Below, piece by piece: positions 22,093 through 32,096 of a stretch of DNA of 64,000 nucleotides. The notes under the pieces are model-generated. The model searched no databases and had not been told where the DNA came from. It saw only the letters and a program-made list of their open reading frames with translations. Source of the stretch: Toxonevra muliebris (Eukaryota > Arthropoda > Insecta > Diptera > Pallopteridae); NCBI GenBank assembly GCA_963691655.1, contig OY829329.1, positions 66,538,322-66,602,321 of the forward strand, read 5' to 3'. Positions within the stretch are counted from its first letter, which is position 1, and each line of letters opens with the position of its first letter. A program made the position numbers and the translations under genes.

Positions 22093-24095
22093 TATATAAA
22101 CATACACCATGACATATTGAATTCTTTCTCTTCCACCCGCAGTTATAATATTTTAATTTCTCACATTAAACTGAAGTTGACAGTTTTTGAATATATTTAG
22201 TAGCAGGAGGACAGCAAGCAAAAGCAAAGTATAAACCAAATGGTGAGCGTTAAAGTTCAGGTGAGATGAGCAAATAAAATACAAAAAAAAAAAAAAAAAC
22301 CTCTCAACAATCTGGGAAATATAAAAAGTAGCTGGTTGGCTGGCTGGCTGACTATGCACAAATTCTCTAAGGGCAAAGAAATTTTGTATAGCAGAAAATG
22401 ATTGAAATTACATTTTGTAATTTTAAATTGGCCAACACAGATTGAAGTGGGAAAGAAGTAAGAAAAAAAGTCTCTTTCAATGGTAAGAATGGCAAGAGAG
22501 AATTTCTATGAGGGCTATTAAAAAAGTAGATTTTTTTCAATAGAATGAGTTTAAAATAATTATTAATTAATAGATAAATTCATAAAATTGGGTCTGGAAA
22601 TTTAAAATTTTAAGAGTAGATGAATTTGATATTTCTTCACAACTTACTGCCTGCTAAATGAATCAGCAATGCCTATATATGAAGCGTTTTAAGAAACATA
22701 TACACGAGATCACTATGACGAAGCAAGTCGATTTAGGCATTCCTGTCCAACTAGGGTCAACTGAAGTTCCTGCTGCAAAAACTGAGCATAACAAAATTAA
22801 ATCACGTATTCACACACAGAATACTGAAATTTCTGCATAATCGCATTGGTCACACCTTTGTATGAAAATCGCCAACAACGGTAAAACAAAAGGTGAATGC
22901 ATTCTGCTTCTATGTATACCGGAATTTCGGCATACATAAATATTTCCTTGTTAAATTTTTCACAATTAATCCCAATGTATGAAGCGTTCGAGAAAATCCG
23001 TCATAAGAGCATTTAAAATCCATCCATCTATCGATCGGTTTCCACAACTTTGTAGTTTTATGTAGTATGATGAATGCGTTCGTTCGCCATGTGTCGACTG
23101 CAGCAGCAGACCTTTTTTTGTTGTTGTTGTTATTGTACGAGTATATGGCGTGGAATGAAAACATTTACGTTTTTTTGCGCTGTTAACGACCTCAACATAA
23201 ATATATGTACACACATATTTATATTCCTGAAGCCGCAATTCCGCACACAACAGGAATAGAACAACAGGCAATTCTCTTTTCCCCTGTAGTTCCCTGGGTC
23301 GTGCACATTTGTCAACGTCGTCGTCATAGTTCTTGTCGCCTTTACGGCTTAATTGCAAATAGATTGAAGTTGTAAAAAACAAAAAAAGAGAAAAATACAA
23401 AAACACTGTTGCTGTTGCTGTTGATGTTGCATTGTAACGCCTCGCCCACTTTCATTGGAAATTATCTGATAAATAGTTAGCTAAAAACTGAATGGTGAAA
23501 TTCGTAACAGGATACCACAGTAACAACAGAGCGACTACAGAGCGTAATAACAACAACATTAACAACTTCAACAACTATACAAAAACAATAAATCGTTTAT
23601 ATTTTTTCTTTCCGTTTCTTTTACTTTTTGGCATTACTTTTTTTCTCTCTCTTTCTTCAATTTTGTATTTACCCCCGATACTCAGGTAAAAATTCTAACA
23701 AATTTTGCTAATTACCGACAAAATCAAGTAATTGCAATAAAATTACTACGAAGGATATTTATGTCCTTCGTAGAAATTTTTTAATTTTTTGTAGGTATAT
23801 TTGTTTTGGTTGTTTACAGATAAATCTCTTTAGAAGTTAAATAAAAAAAAAAAGTTAGAAATTGATTTGAAAAATTAGAGAAGCCATACTAGAAATTCGT
23901 AGTTTAATTCTGAAAATATTTGGTACAAATTGAAGAAGCAACTAAAATAGTTGCTGACGTAAAATGAAAAATCAGCGAAAGGTCTTGAATCAGTGTTTGC
24001 ATTCGGGGTCATCTTCTTTGTATTGAATCGAATCTCAAAAGTGTACTAAATCTGCCCAAAGTGTACTGAAAATTGTTAACTAACAAACAAATCGT
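22093..24095. other. Non-coding stretch
   Basis: AT-rich, with CAA/GTT triplets, a 10-bp hairpin at 23746-23773 (CTACGAAGGA and its complement) and no supported gene. Confidence 0.45.
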
Positions 24096-24490
24096 CGGCG
24101 TTCAAGCAGAATTATTTTAGTCAAATTTTTTAACTTCTGAGATGAATTTAATTTAAACAATGCATCAAAAGTCTACAAATTTATTTCCTTATATATTTAA
24201 GAAGCATCATCAAAACTTTAATTTAGTACCTGCATGATTTGAAATTTAAAAACTAATTAACACGAACCCAAAAAAATTTAGTTGGGACTTACAGCCGTTG
24301 CAAAATACTTATTCAGCATATGTGCTCGTCACTTACTCTCTTGCATGCGATAACGGTACTTTTTTCGACTCTCTTTGTTTGCTCTGATTTTTTGTTTTCA
24401 CTAGATTTGAGCACATTCGAGTTGTGGCATTTAAATTTTTCTATTGAAATTTTGCAAAATAGTTGAAAGATCCATATTTTCAAAAATACT

Positions 24491-24780
24491 TAGGTTAGGT
24501 TGGAATGGCTGTCGAGAGAAACACTTAGGACTGAACGGCCCATTGTGATACCACATAGTTGGACCTGCAGTTTAACGCCAATTCCGAACGACGGTATGGC
24601 AATTTGTTATCGGCTTGGTGGTTTTGCCATTACCAACCAAGGTGTGTATCTATACACTATCTTATAATTCTCATACACTTCATATTGATAGTGAATATAA
24701 AAATTAACCACCAGACGAAGACGGGAATCGAACCCGAACCTTCCAGATGAAAGTTTACCCACTAGACTATCGAGGTCGTC
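24491..24780 (-). mobile_element. tRNA-derived SINE with 11-bp target duplication
   Basis: The direct repeat CAAAAATACTT stands at 24480-24490 and 24781-24791. Between them, read on the minus strand, the first 67 nt (24780-24714) look like a tRNA: A box TAGTCTAGTGGG, B box GGTTCGATTCC, acceptor ends GACGA/TCGTC, and an anticodon stem CTTTC/GGAAG with a loop of only four bases, so no anticodon is possible. A body of about 220 nt follows and ends in a CCAACCTAACCTAAG tail. The body resembles 25896-26033. It is a retroposed pol III-type SINE lying in a Tc1 inverted repeat. Confidence 0.85.
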
Positions 24781-24839
24781 CAAAAATACTTGAGAACGAT
24801 TGCGATTTAGTCAAGTATTTTAATATTGGCTAAATTTCT

Positions 24840-25560
24840 TATATTGCCTAGAATGAACATTGAACTTATCGATTGGCTGAAGCTGGACTTCATGGTCATT
24901 TAGCTTGAAAGGAACCATTGGTCACAGCAGCTCAACGAACACGAAGAGTTGAATTTGCTCGATCACACATTTCGTGGACTTAAAATCAGTGACACCATAT
25001 ACGTTTTAGTGTTGAAACAAGGATGAATAGAGTGGGGCCAGATAGTAGAAAGTATGTACGATGGCCAAAAGGTGCGGCATTTGATCCAAAATACGTTTCA
25101 CCAGTACTAAATGGCTCAATATTGATGTAGGGCTGCTTCCCTTGGAATGGAGTTGGGCCAATACACCGAATTGAAGGTAATATAAATGCGGTCAAGTATG
25201 TTTAGATACTCAAGAACGTAATGCTACCATGGGTCGAAAAGAATTTGCCGGTCATATGGAAATTCTAACAAGACAATGACCCTAAACACACTTCTCGGCT
25301 TGCGAAAATTTTTTTTGAGAACAATTCCATCACTCTTCATCAAGTGCGGACCTAAATCCAATTGAGCATCTGTGGAATGACGTGAAGGATGCTCTCGGTA
25401 CATAAGATATTACGAATTTTGTCCAATTATTCGAATAAAACCAAGGCAGCTTGAGAGGCCATTCTTGTTGAACGATGCCGAGCCTTAATTGAATCGATGC
25501 AACGGCATTGTGTAGCTGTGATAAAAAAAAAGACTGCAACAAAGTATTGATACATTTTTC
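24840..25560 (+). pseudogene. Tc1-like transposase relic
   Basis: Across several frames the plus strand still reads FARSH and KYVRWPKGAAFDPKYVSPVL, GCFPWNGVGPIHRIEG, QDNDPKHTSRLAKIFFENN and IEHLWNDVKDAL. These are the ordered blocks around the second and third catalytic acids of Tc1 transposases (DD34E). The first catalytic block (SDES) is not recognisable, and stops and frameshifts occur throughout. Confidence 0.85.
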
Positions 25561-25895
25561 ATAATATTTCTGTTAATTTCTGCTATTTTCCACTATGATT
25601 TTGAATCGTTCCTAAGTATTTTTTCTATCCGTTTTTTACATTATTTTATAATTTTATGATTGGAGTAAAAAATTTAATATTTAACCAAAAGAAGACTGAT
25701 ATTGTCTAAAGCTACCTTAAATTAATAAACTGGAACTTAATTGGTAAGAAATTCCGATGATTTCAATAAATAAAGTAGCATACAATGAAAATTGAGTATC
25801 GTTCTTAAGTATTTTCTACGAATGTAGTGATTTCTGCTTGAACGCCGCGAAATGAAATAATTCTTTGAAATAAATTGTCAAATTTTTGGCATTCG

Positions 25896-26033
25896 AAACC
25901 ACCAAGCTGATAAAAAAAATTACCACACCGCCGTTCGGAATCGGCGTTAAACTGTAGGCCCAACTATGTGGTATCAAAATGGGCCGTTCAGGCCTAAGTG
26001 TGTCTCTCGACAGCCACTCCCACCTTACCTAAG
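25896..26033 (+). mobile_element. 5'-truncated SINE copy (body and tail only)
   Basis: About 135 bp match the body and tail of the SINE at 24491-24780 in opposite orientation, with shared blocks such as GTTTAACGCC, CCACATAGTTGG (as complement) and TCTCGACAGCCA. It ends in ACCTTACCTAAG. The tRNA head is missing. Confidence 0.8.
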
Positions 26034-26040
26034 AAATCAA

Positions 26041-26221
26041 TTGACTAGAAGTTTTCATTAACTAGAAGTATCAGATGTGTGCCTGTATTAGTGACAAAGT
26101 TTAAATGTATTGAGTTTTCTCGCACTTTTATACGGAAAAAAAATTTAACGCTTTTTTTAAGAAAATGCGCGTTTTATTCTTCATTTTAGCGGATTTTGAA
26201 AAACAAAAGTTGGCCACACTA
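26041..26221. mobile_element. Partial copy of the CAGTGTGGC MITE
   Basis: This segment is about 90 percent identical to 41675-41840, sharing AGAAGTATCAGATGT, GTTTTATTCTTCATTTTAGC and the terminal GTTGGCCACACT. The other end of the element is missing. Confidence 0.8.
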
Positions 26222-29200
26222 AGCATCATATACATGCGCAGATTGAGAGAATTTTACACTCTTTGTTCTCTCTCTGTCTCTCTTTTAGTGGACCATCAAC
26301 GATTATAGTGTTTCATAATTTCTATCTATGCATGATTGCTATGAAATGCTTTAATTTGTGGCATACTTTATAAACAGATGAGCGTATGTTTTTTTCTGAA
26401 CAATTTATATGCTTAAAGAGTTGATGAAAATTTTGGAATAAGCATTTCATTCCAAGTAGAAAATGTTTTTTAACTTAAGAAAAGACTAATTGTGCTTACT
26501 ATTATTTGACAAATGCAAGACCTAAAAAAGATAATACACAACTAGTTTGATCTAAATATTCCTTTAGATTGAAACTTTAATCTAACGTAACTAAATTTTC
26601 ATCTTCTGTATGACCTGAAAAACAATCTCTATTACAATTTCAAGCTCATTACTAAACACTCTTATTAAAAAAAAAAAAACTTTTAATCAAAAAATAAGCA
26701 ACTAACTGCTAAAACTTTCGTTTATATACGATATGACAAATGCTTGAAATAGAAATCTTATCTAAAAATAAAGACTATCACAATTAATGCGAGTAAAGTA
26801 AACGTAGTATAATTTAAACTTTTAGTTAGTAGTAAGTAAGAAAAACTTTCTCACAAAAAATTAAAAAAAAAAGAAGAAAACAAAACAAAAAAACTGCTTA
26901 AATATCAGTTAACCCAAAAGTAAAACCAAAATATTAATGGTAAAAAAGAGAAGAGAAGAACAGAAAAGCGGGGCGAGGAAACTCAATTTATATTTTGCAT
27001 CAACGCAGAAAAACGAATTCGACAAAAAGAAATCAACCTGAAGCTCAGTTAACTGCTGCTATTCGCAAATACGCTAAGCACCTTAACCACGTTAACATAA
27101 TCGTTGACTGGCTCGGGTGCTCGCTCTTTTCTGGGACTCTCTGTACCACGTGATCATTCTATAAATGTGTGTTCTGCTTTGATTAACTGTTTTTTCAGTT
27201 AACTATGTGGCTACTCATTCTATTCAACAAATGAGAGTTTTGTTAATTTTTGAGAGAGCAAACGAAATCTCGGTGTTATTCGTCATTCACATTTACTCAC
27301 ATATTAAGTAGCCAAAGTACACTTGGAAGCCCGTAGCAATAGTTGCTAAAACAATAACAAAAAACACACACTCATACACCTTAACTAGACACAAGAATTG
27401 CCAAGTGATTACGTGTTTTTTCAGCTAGTTTCTGCACATATTGCAAAAAAAATTAAATTAAAAATAAAATAAAATTTGTAGTAGGAAAATTTAAGAGTTC
27501 ATGCTGAAAATGATTGATTACGATTATTGCTTATGATAGTGTGCCAGCAAACACTAACTGTCTACTATCAACATTTTATTTTAATTAATGAAATTAGCAC
27601 ATAGAAAAGAATGCATGTTAATTGCTTATTAAATGCAACGAATGTATAAAAATTTAACAAAATAATATATTTGTTAAGTGGTTAGTTATTTTAGACTGTT
27701 GAACGAGTTCAGTTCACATTCTCTTTTGTTCTCTTATTCCAACATCGACAGCTTTTATGTACAAAGATTTCGACCAACCGATTTTGTATTTCTATTGCTT
27801 CGTTGTAATTCGTGTTTCATGATTGCGAAATTATAACAGGTGATAGCAGCGTCAGCTCTGTATTCTTTTTTTTATATGAAGATAATCTTAACTGTCAAAA
27901 TCTTTGCTTTGTTTGCAACAACAAAGTAGCGTGTTGTTATTGTTACGTTGTACTTGTTGTAATGCTGCAACCACCATGTTAAATCCGCCTTGAGTGGAAC
28001 AAAGATGCAAAACTTGTAAAAGACAAATGTCAAAAATCGTTGGTCCAGCTCGATTCAAATCATCACTAAAAACGCACAAACGGCTAAAACTTATCTGACA
28101 AAAACGAGCGAATAAGGGAAAACAACAACTTTTGTCCATATTAAGAAACTGATAGACTATTGGCACGGCCACAAATATAATGCAAATGTCAAATTTTGAC
28201 CTTTATTATTACGATATCGATCAAATACAAGTCAGCGATTGAGGATATAAAATTCTATATTTTAAAATTAGAACACGGTCAAGGTTTATTGTCAAAGGGT
28301 TAAAGTAAAATAAAATAAATTGCGAAAATTTAGAGAACAAGGATTTTATGAATAGACATTGTAGGTGAAATTTTTAACGATGCACACGAATCCAGAATAT
28401 TCAGAATTGTTCTATAACATCGATATAGCACTATCGCCTTATGCACTTTTTATTTTTTCACAATTGTCGCAGGGACAAATGTGTTTTCTTCGTTTTTTTG
28501 TTTTTGGTCAATTTCTTTCTATCATTTTTTCATTGTTTATCAATTTCGTATCTTTGGTAACAACTGTTGCCAATGTGAAATTGCTCTAAGCTGTTAAAGC
28601 TAAAATGAAATAAAAAATGAGAGAAATCAAAAATGTCTTTAACTTCAAGGACATCGATTTTAGTCGTTTGAAAAATTTTTGGTTTCTAAGAAATATAATA
28701 AAGCCGTCTATAAACTAATTTCCAATTTTATTTCATGCAATAAAAATACAAAATTTATGATATTCAATGAAAGAAAAATATGTAGTGTGAAATTATGTCA
28801 GAGAAATTATAATTTCTTTTTAAAGAGTTATTAAGTGCAATGTAAAACAATTTATTTTCTGCCTGGCACATTTTCGAATATACTGGCTATTGTCTTTGCT
28901 AAGCAAAAATATATATTTTTTTAAATTATTAAAAATATACTAATGATGATTTAATGGTACTTAAGCAGAAAAAAACAGTTTTTAAATAGTTTTATTTACC
29001 TACAACAAAAGATTTAATGACAATATCAATAACGCCATTCTGACGATATTACGACAATATCCGCAATGTTTGTTAAACTCATTTAGTACCTACTGGTTTC
29101 GGTCCTTTTTTTTTTTGAGAATAGTTGGGTACCTAATCAATTATTTAGAGTATTGAAGTGCAAAACATATGTAGGTTTATGGGTACGTAGTAGCATGACA

Positions 29201-29375
29201 AAATCACGATTATTTATTTAGCTGCAAGGTCTTTCACTGAGTATAGCAACATCACCTGGGTTTACATTGCACTCTTGTGAAATTTGACAATATATTTTAC
29301 AACGCTCCCCATATTAAAATTATGCAAATAGTTAAATAATCGTAAAGGTGCCCTCTTTGTCTTTGCCTAACTCAC
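26222..29375. other. Non-coding part of BicD intron 1
   Basis: AT-rich sequence without a recognisable gene or repeat family. The minus-strand open frame at 27888-28172 has no features of a protein I know. It includes the first bases of BicD intron 1, beginning GTGAGT at 29375-29370 on the minus strand. Confidence 0.5.
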
Positions 29376-29639
29376 CTCTTGCGTAATGTCCAGTTCATGT
29401 TTGGCATTATCATATAGAGTCTCTAGTTCTTCACATTTATGTTCCAGCACCGATTTCTCTTCCAGCAATGATAGACCATATTGTGCAGACTGAGCGCGTT
29501 CGCTGGTAGCCTGATCAAGTTCGCGTGTCAAGCGTTCTACTTCCATGCGCAGCTCCTCGGTGTCTTTACCGGCAGCTGAACCATGCACTACCACCGGTGA
29601 TGATGCAGCAGCGGGGGAAGTGGGATTAGAGTCGGACAT
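29376..29639 (-). CDS. BicD: Bicaudal D, first coding exon (88 codons)
   Basis: The exon encodes the N-terminus of the dynein/dynactin cargo adaptor Bicaudal D, a coiled-coil protein that links cargo to the minus-end microtubule motor. After a low-complexity Ser/Pro/Ala leader (residues 1-25) the conserved start of the coiled coil follows: EVERLTRELDQ, AQSAQYGLSLLEEKS, and HKCEELETLYDNAKHELDIT. The initiation context CAAAATG is good for flies. The exon ends ...CAAGAG followed by GTGAGT, a canonical donor in phase 0. No further BicD exon (the known protein is about 780 residues) is visible at 1-29375, so the first intron is larger than 29 kb or leaves the window. It is transcribed away from SCAPER. 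Confidence 0.95.
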
Positions 29640-31993
29640 TTTGATGCAGGGACAAAGTGTTGTTCTTGTTGTTGGACGGGTAATGTAGGTAAGATATGTG
29701 ATGGAAGATGGTTGCGGTGATGATGATGCGGTTGAAAATATGAAGGAAAATGTTTAACGTTGGGCCGTAGTGATTTTGGTAGTGGCGGTGGGAGCGTCTG
29801 CGTCTGGACGGTGCCCGTACGCTTGAGTGGCGGCTCGAAAATTTCCAAATAGCGGCAGGTCGTTGTGGGCGGAATTGTCGCTGAATGTATTTTTCTGCGT
29901 TCGTTGTTTTTTTGGAGGGAAAATTTTTTTTTTGTAAAATTTCACTTTTTTCGTATATTTTATTTTGGACGTATTTTTAATTTTTTGGTTGAGTTCTTGT
30001 TCTTTTGTATTATTTATTTTGTTACACCAGTGGCGTTTCTCTTTTGTGAAGTTCGTTCTCACGGATGTTTGTTCGCTTACCCTCTTTTGTGCTTTTGTTC
30101 GCCCTCTTTTTTAATTTTTTTTTTGTTCTGCAATTCACTCTGGTTGTTGTTGGTATAAAGTAAACTGTAACTTTTCAATTTGCAACTTAATTAATAAATT
30201 GTAGCAAAATTATTATATTAAATTAAATTGTTTCGCTCTTTTCGCCCAACAATAAATTCAACTTATAAATAAGAAAAAGGTGTAGGCAGCAGGCAGGCAG
30301 GCAGGAAAGACGACAGGAAACGAACCAATTAACAAAAAAAGAGAAGCAGTGACGACATCACAATTTCAATTTCCACTTCCACCACTTTTCTTTGGAGCAC
30401 TAGCAATTCTTTACCAATAAAAATTGTACACACACATGTTAAAAAAAATGCGTATTCTTTTTGTTTTTCGTTGAACTTTAGACGGATGATTTTCACTCAA
30501 TATTTTTCACGTTCACAATTGTTTTTCGGCAATTTTTCCTCAATAAATTTGTGTGCAAAATTAAGGAAAAATTTCTTTTTTCGTTTTGCTCTGCAAACGG
30601 AAGAAAATACACGACTTTTCTCTTCGTGAGTGAGTGAGGGAATGCGTTGAGCAGTTCTTTCTTTTGGTTCATATTCCGTCCGCACATGGTTGTAAAAATA
30701 TGTAAGCTTGGAAACTACAAAGTACCATTCATATTTAGTACTCAAAATTAGGTCCTTCATATTAAGCTCTTAATTTCTTTAGCAGAAAAAATAAAATGAT
30801 TTTAAAAATCTTATAGTGTGCCTTTAACTACACTGTAGGTGAGTTTTAAACTTTAAAAATAACACAGAGTAGTGACTACCACCATCAGTTAGGTATTCAT
30901 GAGTGGAGTTTATGTGCACAACCATTTGGCCCTTTCTCTCCAAATGTTTAATTCTAAAAATATTAAATTTCTGAACCTGAATATTCGTCACCATTTGCAT
31001 TAAAAACGTTTAAATCTCCACTTAAAATGTGTCAATTATTTTGAGGTATTGGAACTTAAATATTTTTGATACAAAAGATAAATAATAATATACGCCCAAA
31101 CCACCCAAAATATCGCTACTAGCTGAATCAGTGTATGACTTAACAATAACTATGTATCTGAATTAATTATGGTGAAATGTGGCTAGTCTACAACCTGGGG
31201 AGAAAACAACTGGATTACAATAGAGAATAAAAAACTTAAATAAGTTTGGCACTCAATTTGTTGTGCAGGTATTAGTTTCACCCTTTGAGAAAATTAAATT
31301 CAATTAATTTAGAAAAAAAATTAGAAAGTCAGAAAATTTTAGGACTTGGATCAAGCAATGAATAGAATAAATAGAATGTTGATTAATATGTTCATAAATG
31401 CAACCATGCTCTGGTAACTCTGTAAGACATCCACATACTGACATATCTTGCTTAGTTCTATTTTGTTGTGCGTTTGACATTCGCAAACAGCTGACACGAA
31501 TTTAAGTTCTTGTTTTTCTAGCGTGCAAGAGTGTTTGGTATTTATTGGGAAAATCTAATAAAAAAATAACAGTGTTTTAAGAATAACTTCAAAAAACTAT
31601 TGCTAAAAAGCAGCGCCAGCAAAAAACATACATGGCGCTGTTAAGTTGAATTTAAACTATGAAAAATAAACATTGAAAAAATACAAAAAGTGATCAGCAA
31701 TAGTTGCGAAACAACGACAACAACAACTACAACAATTTGGGGTGCCTCTGCCAATTTTGGAAAACACAGGCCTTCATATTATGCACACGCCCATTTGAGG
31801 TGCCAAAAATATTTTTCTCATAGTTCCTTTTGTCACATTAAATTTTTAAGTAATTCAACAACGACAAAAGCAAAGGGAGTGCTGGAAACAGATAGATTTG
31901 CTCACAGGTGCTGCGTGGGAGGAGAAGAGCCGAACAAAGTAGAATCTAATCGCACCGAAGCTTCGGCACTTTACAGTCAAGCTTCAGTGTAAA
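29640..31993. promoter_or_regulatory. Divergent promoter region between BicD and SCAPER
   Basis: The 2354 bp between the two start codons must hold both 5' UTRs and both promoters, inferred from the head-to-head arrangement. The BicD side (29640-30180) is rich in T on the plus strand. A CAGG repeat lies at 30286-30304. I cannot place transcription starts. The open frame over the BicD start (29588-29848, minus) has no ATG. Confidence 0.5.
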
Positions 31994-32096
31994 ATGGAAA
32001 TGAAAGAAGTCATAAACCGCGAGGGACGTGAGGCTAAAAATCTGCTTGTATATCAATTCTGCGCAGACACGCCTGCAGAAGGCACAGCTCAAGAAA
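31994..32096 (+). CDS. SCAPER: SCAPER exon 1 (start codon)
   Basis: ATG at 31994 is the first in frame after the stop at 31940. The peptide [20 protein letters not shown] matches the human N-terminal pattern of Glu-Gly-Arg-x-Ala-(K/R)-Asn-Leu. The donor is AAAGTAAGT, phase 1. The intron to exon 2 is only 52 bp. A second in-frame ATG lies six bases downstream. Confidence 0.85.

Larger units (their letters stand above)
24096..25847 (+). mobile_element. Tc1-like element with outer and inner inverted repeats, interrupted by a SINE
   Basis: The outer ends CGGCGTTCAAGCAGAA (24096-24111) and its exact complement (25832-25847) pair over 16 bp. A second motif, AAAATACTT..GAACGATT, occurs near the left at 24783 and, reversed, at 25600-25622 and again at 25798-25815, recalling the inner/outer repeat arrangement of some Tc1 elements. 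Between them is a decayed Tc1 transposase. Without the SINE the element would be about 1.45 kb, near the usual 1.6 kb. No TA duplication is obvious at the outer tips. Confidence 0.6.

Noticed and set aside
24714..24780. Functional tRNA gene on the minus strand
   Set aside because: The anticodon loop has only four bases, the acceptor stem is incomplete, and the sequence is the head of a SINE with a target duplication.
29588..29848. Minus-strand open frame overlapping the BicD start, possible upstream ORF
   Set aside because: It opens with TTG and has no ATG before the BicD start, so it is not a normal eukaryotic upstream ORF.
31690..31992. Plus-strand open frame just upstream of SCAPER
   Set aside because: It starts with GTG, is in another frame than SCAPER, and shows no conserved protein features; it is probably 5' UTR or promoter sequence.
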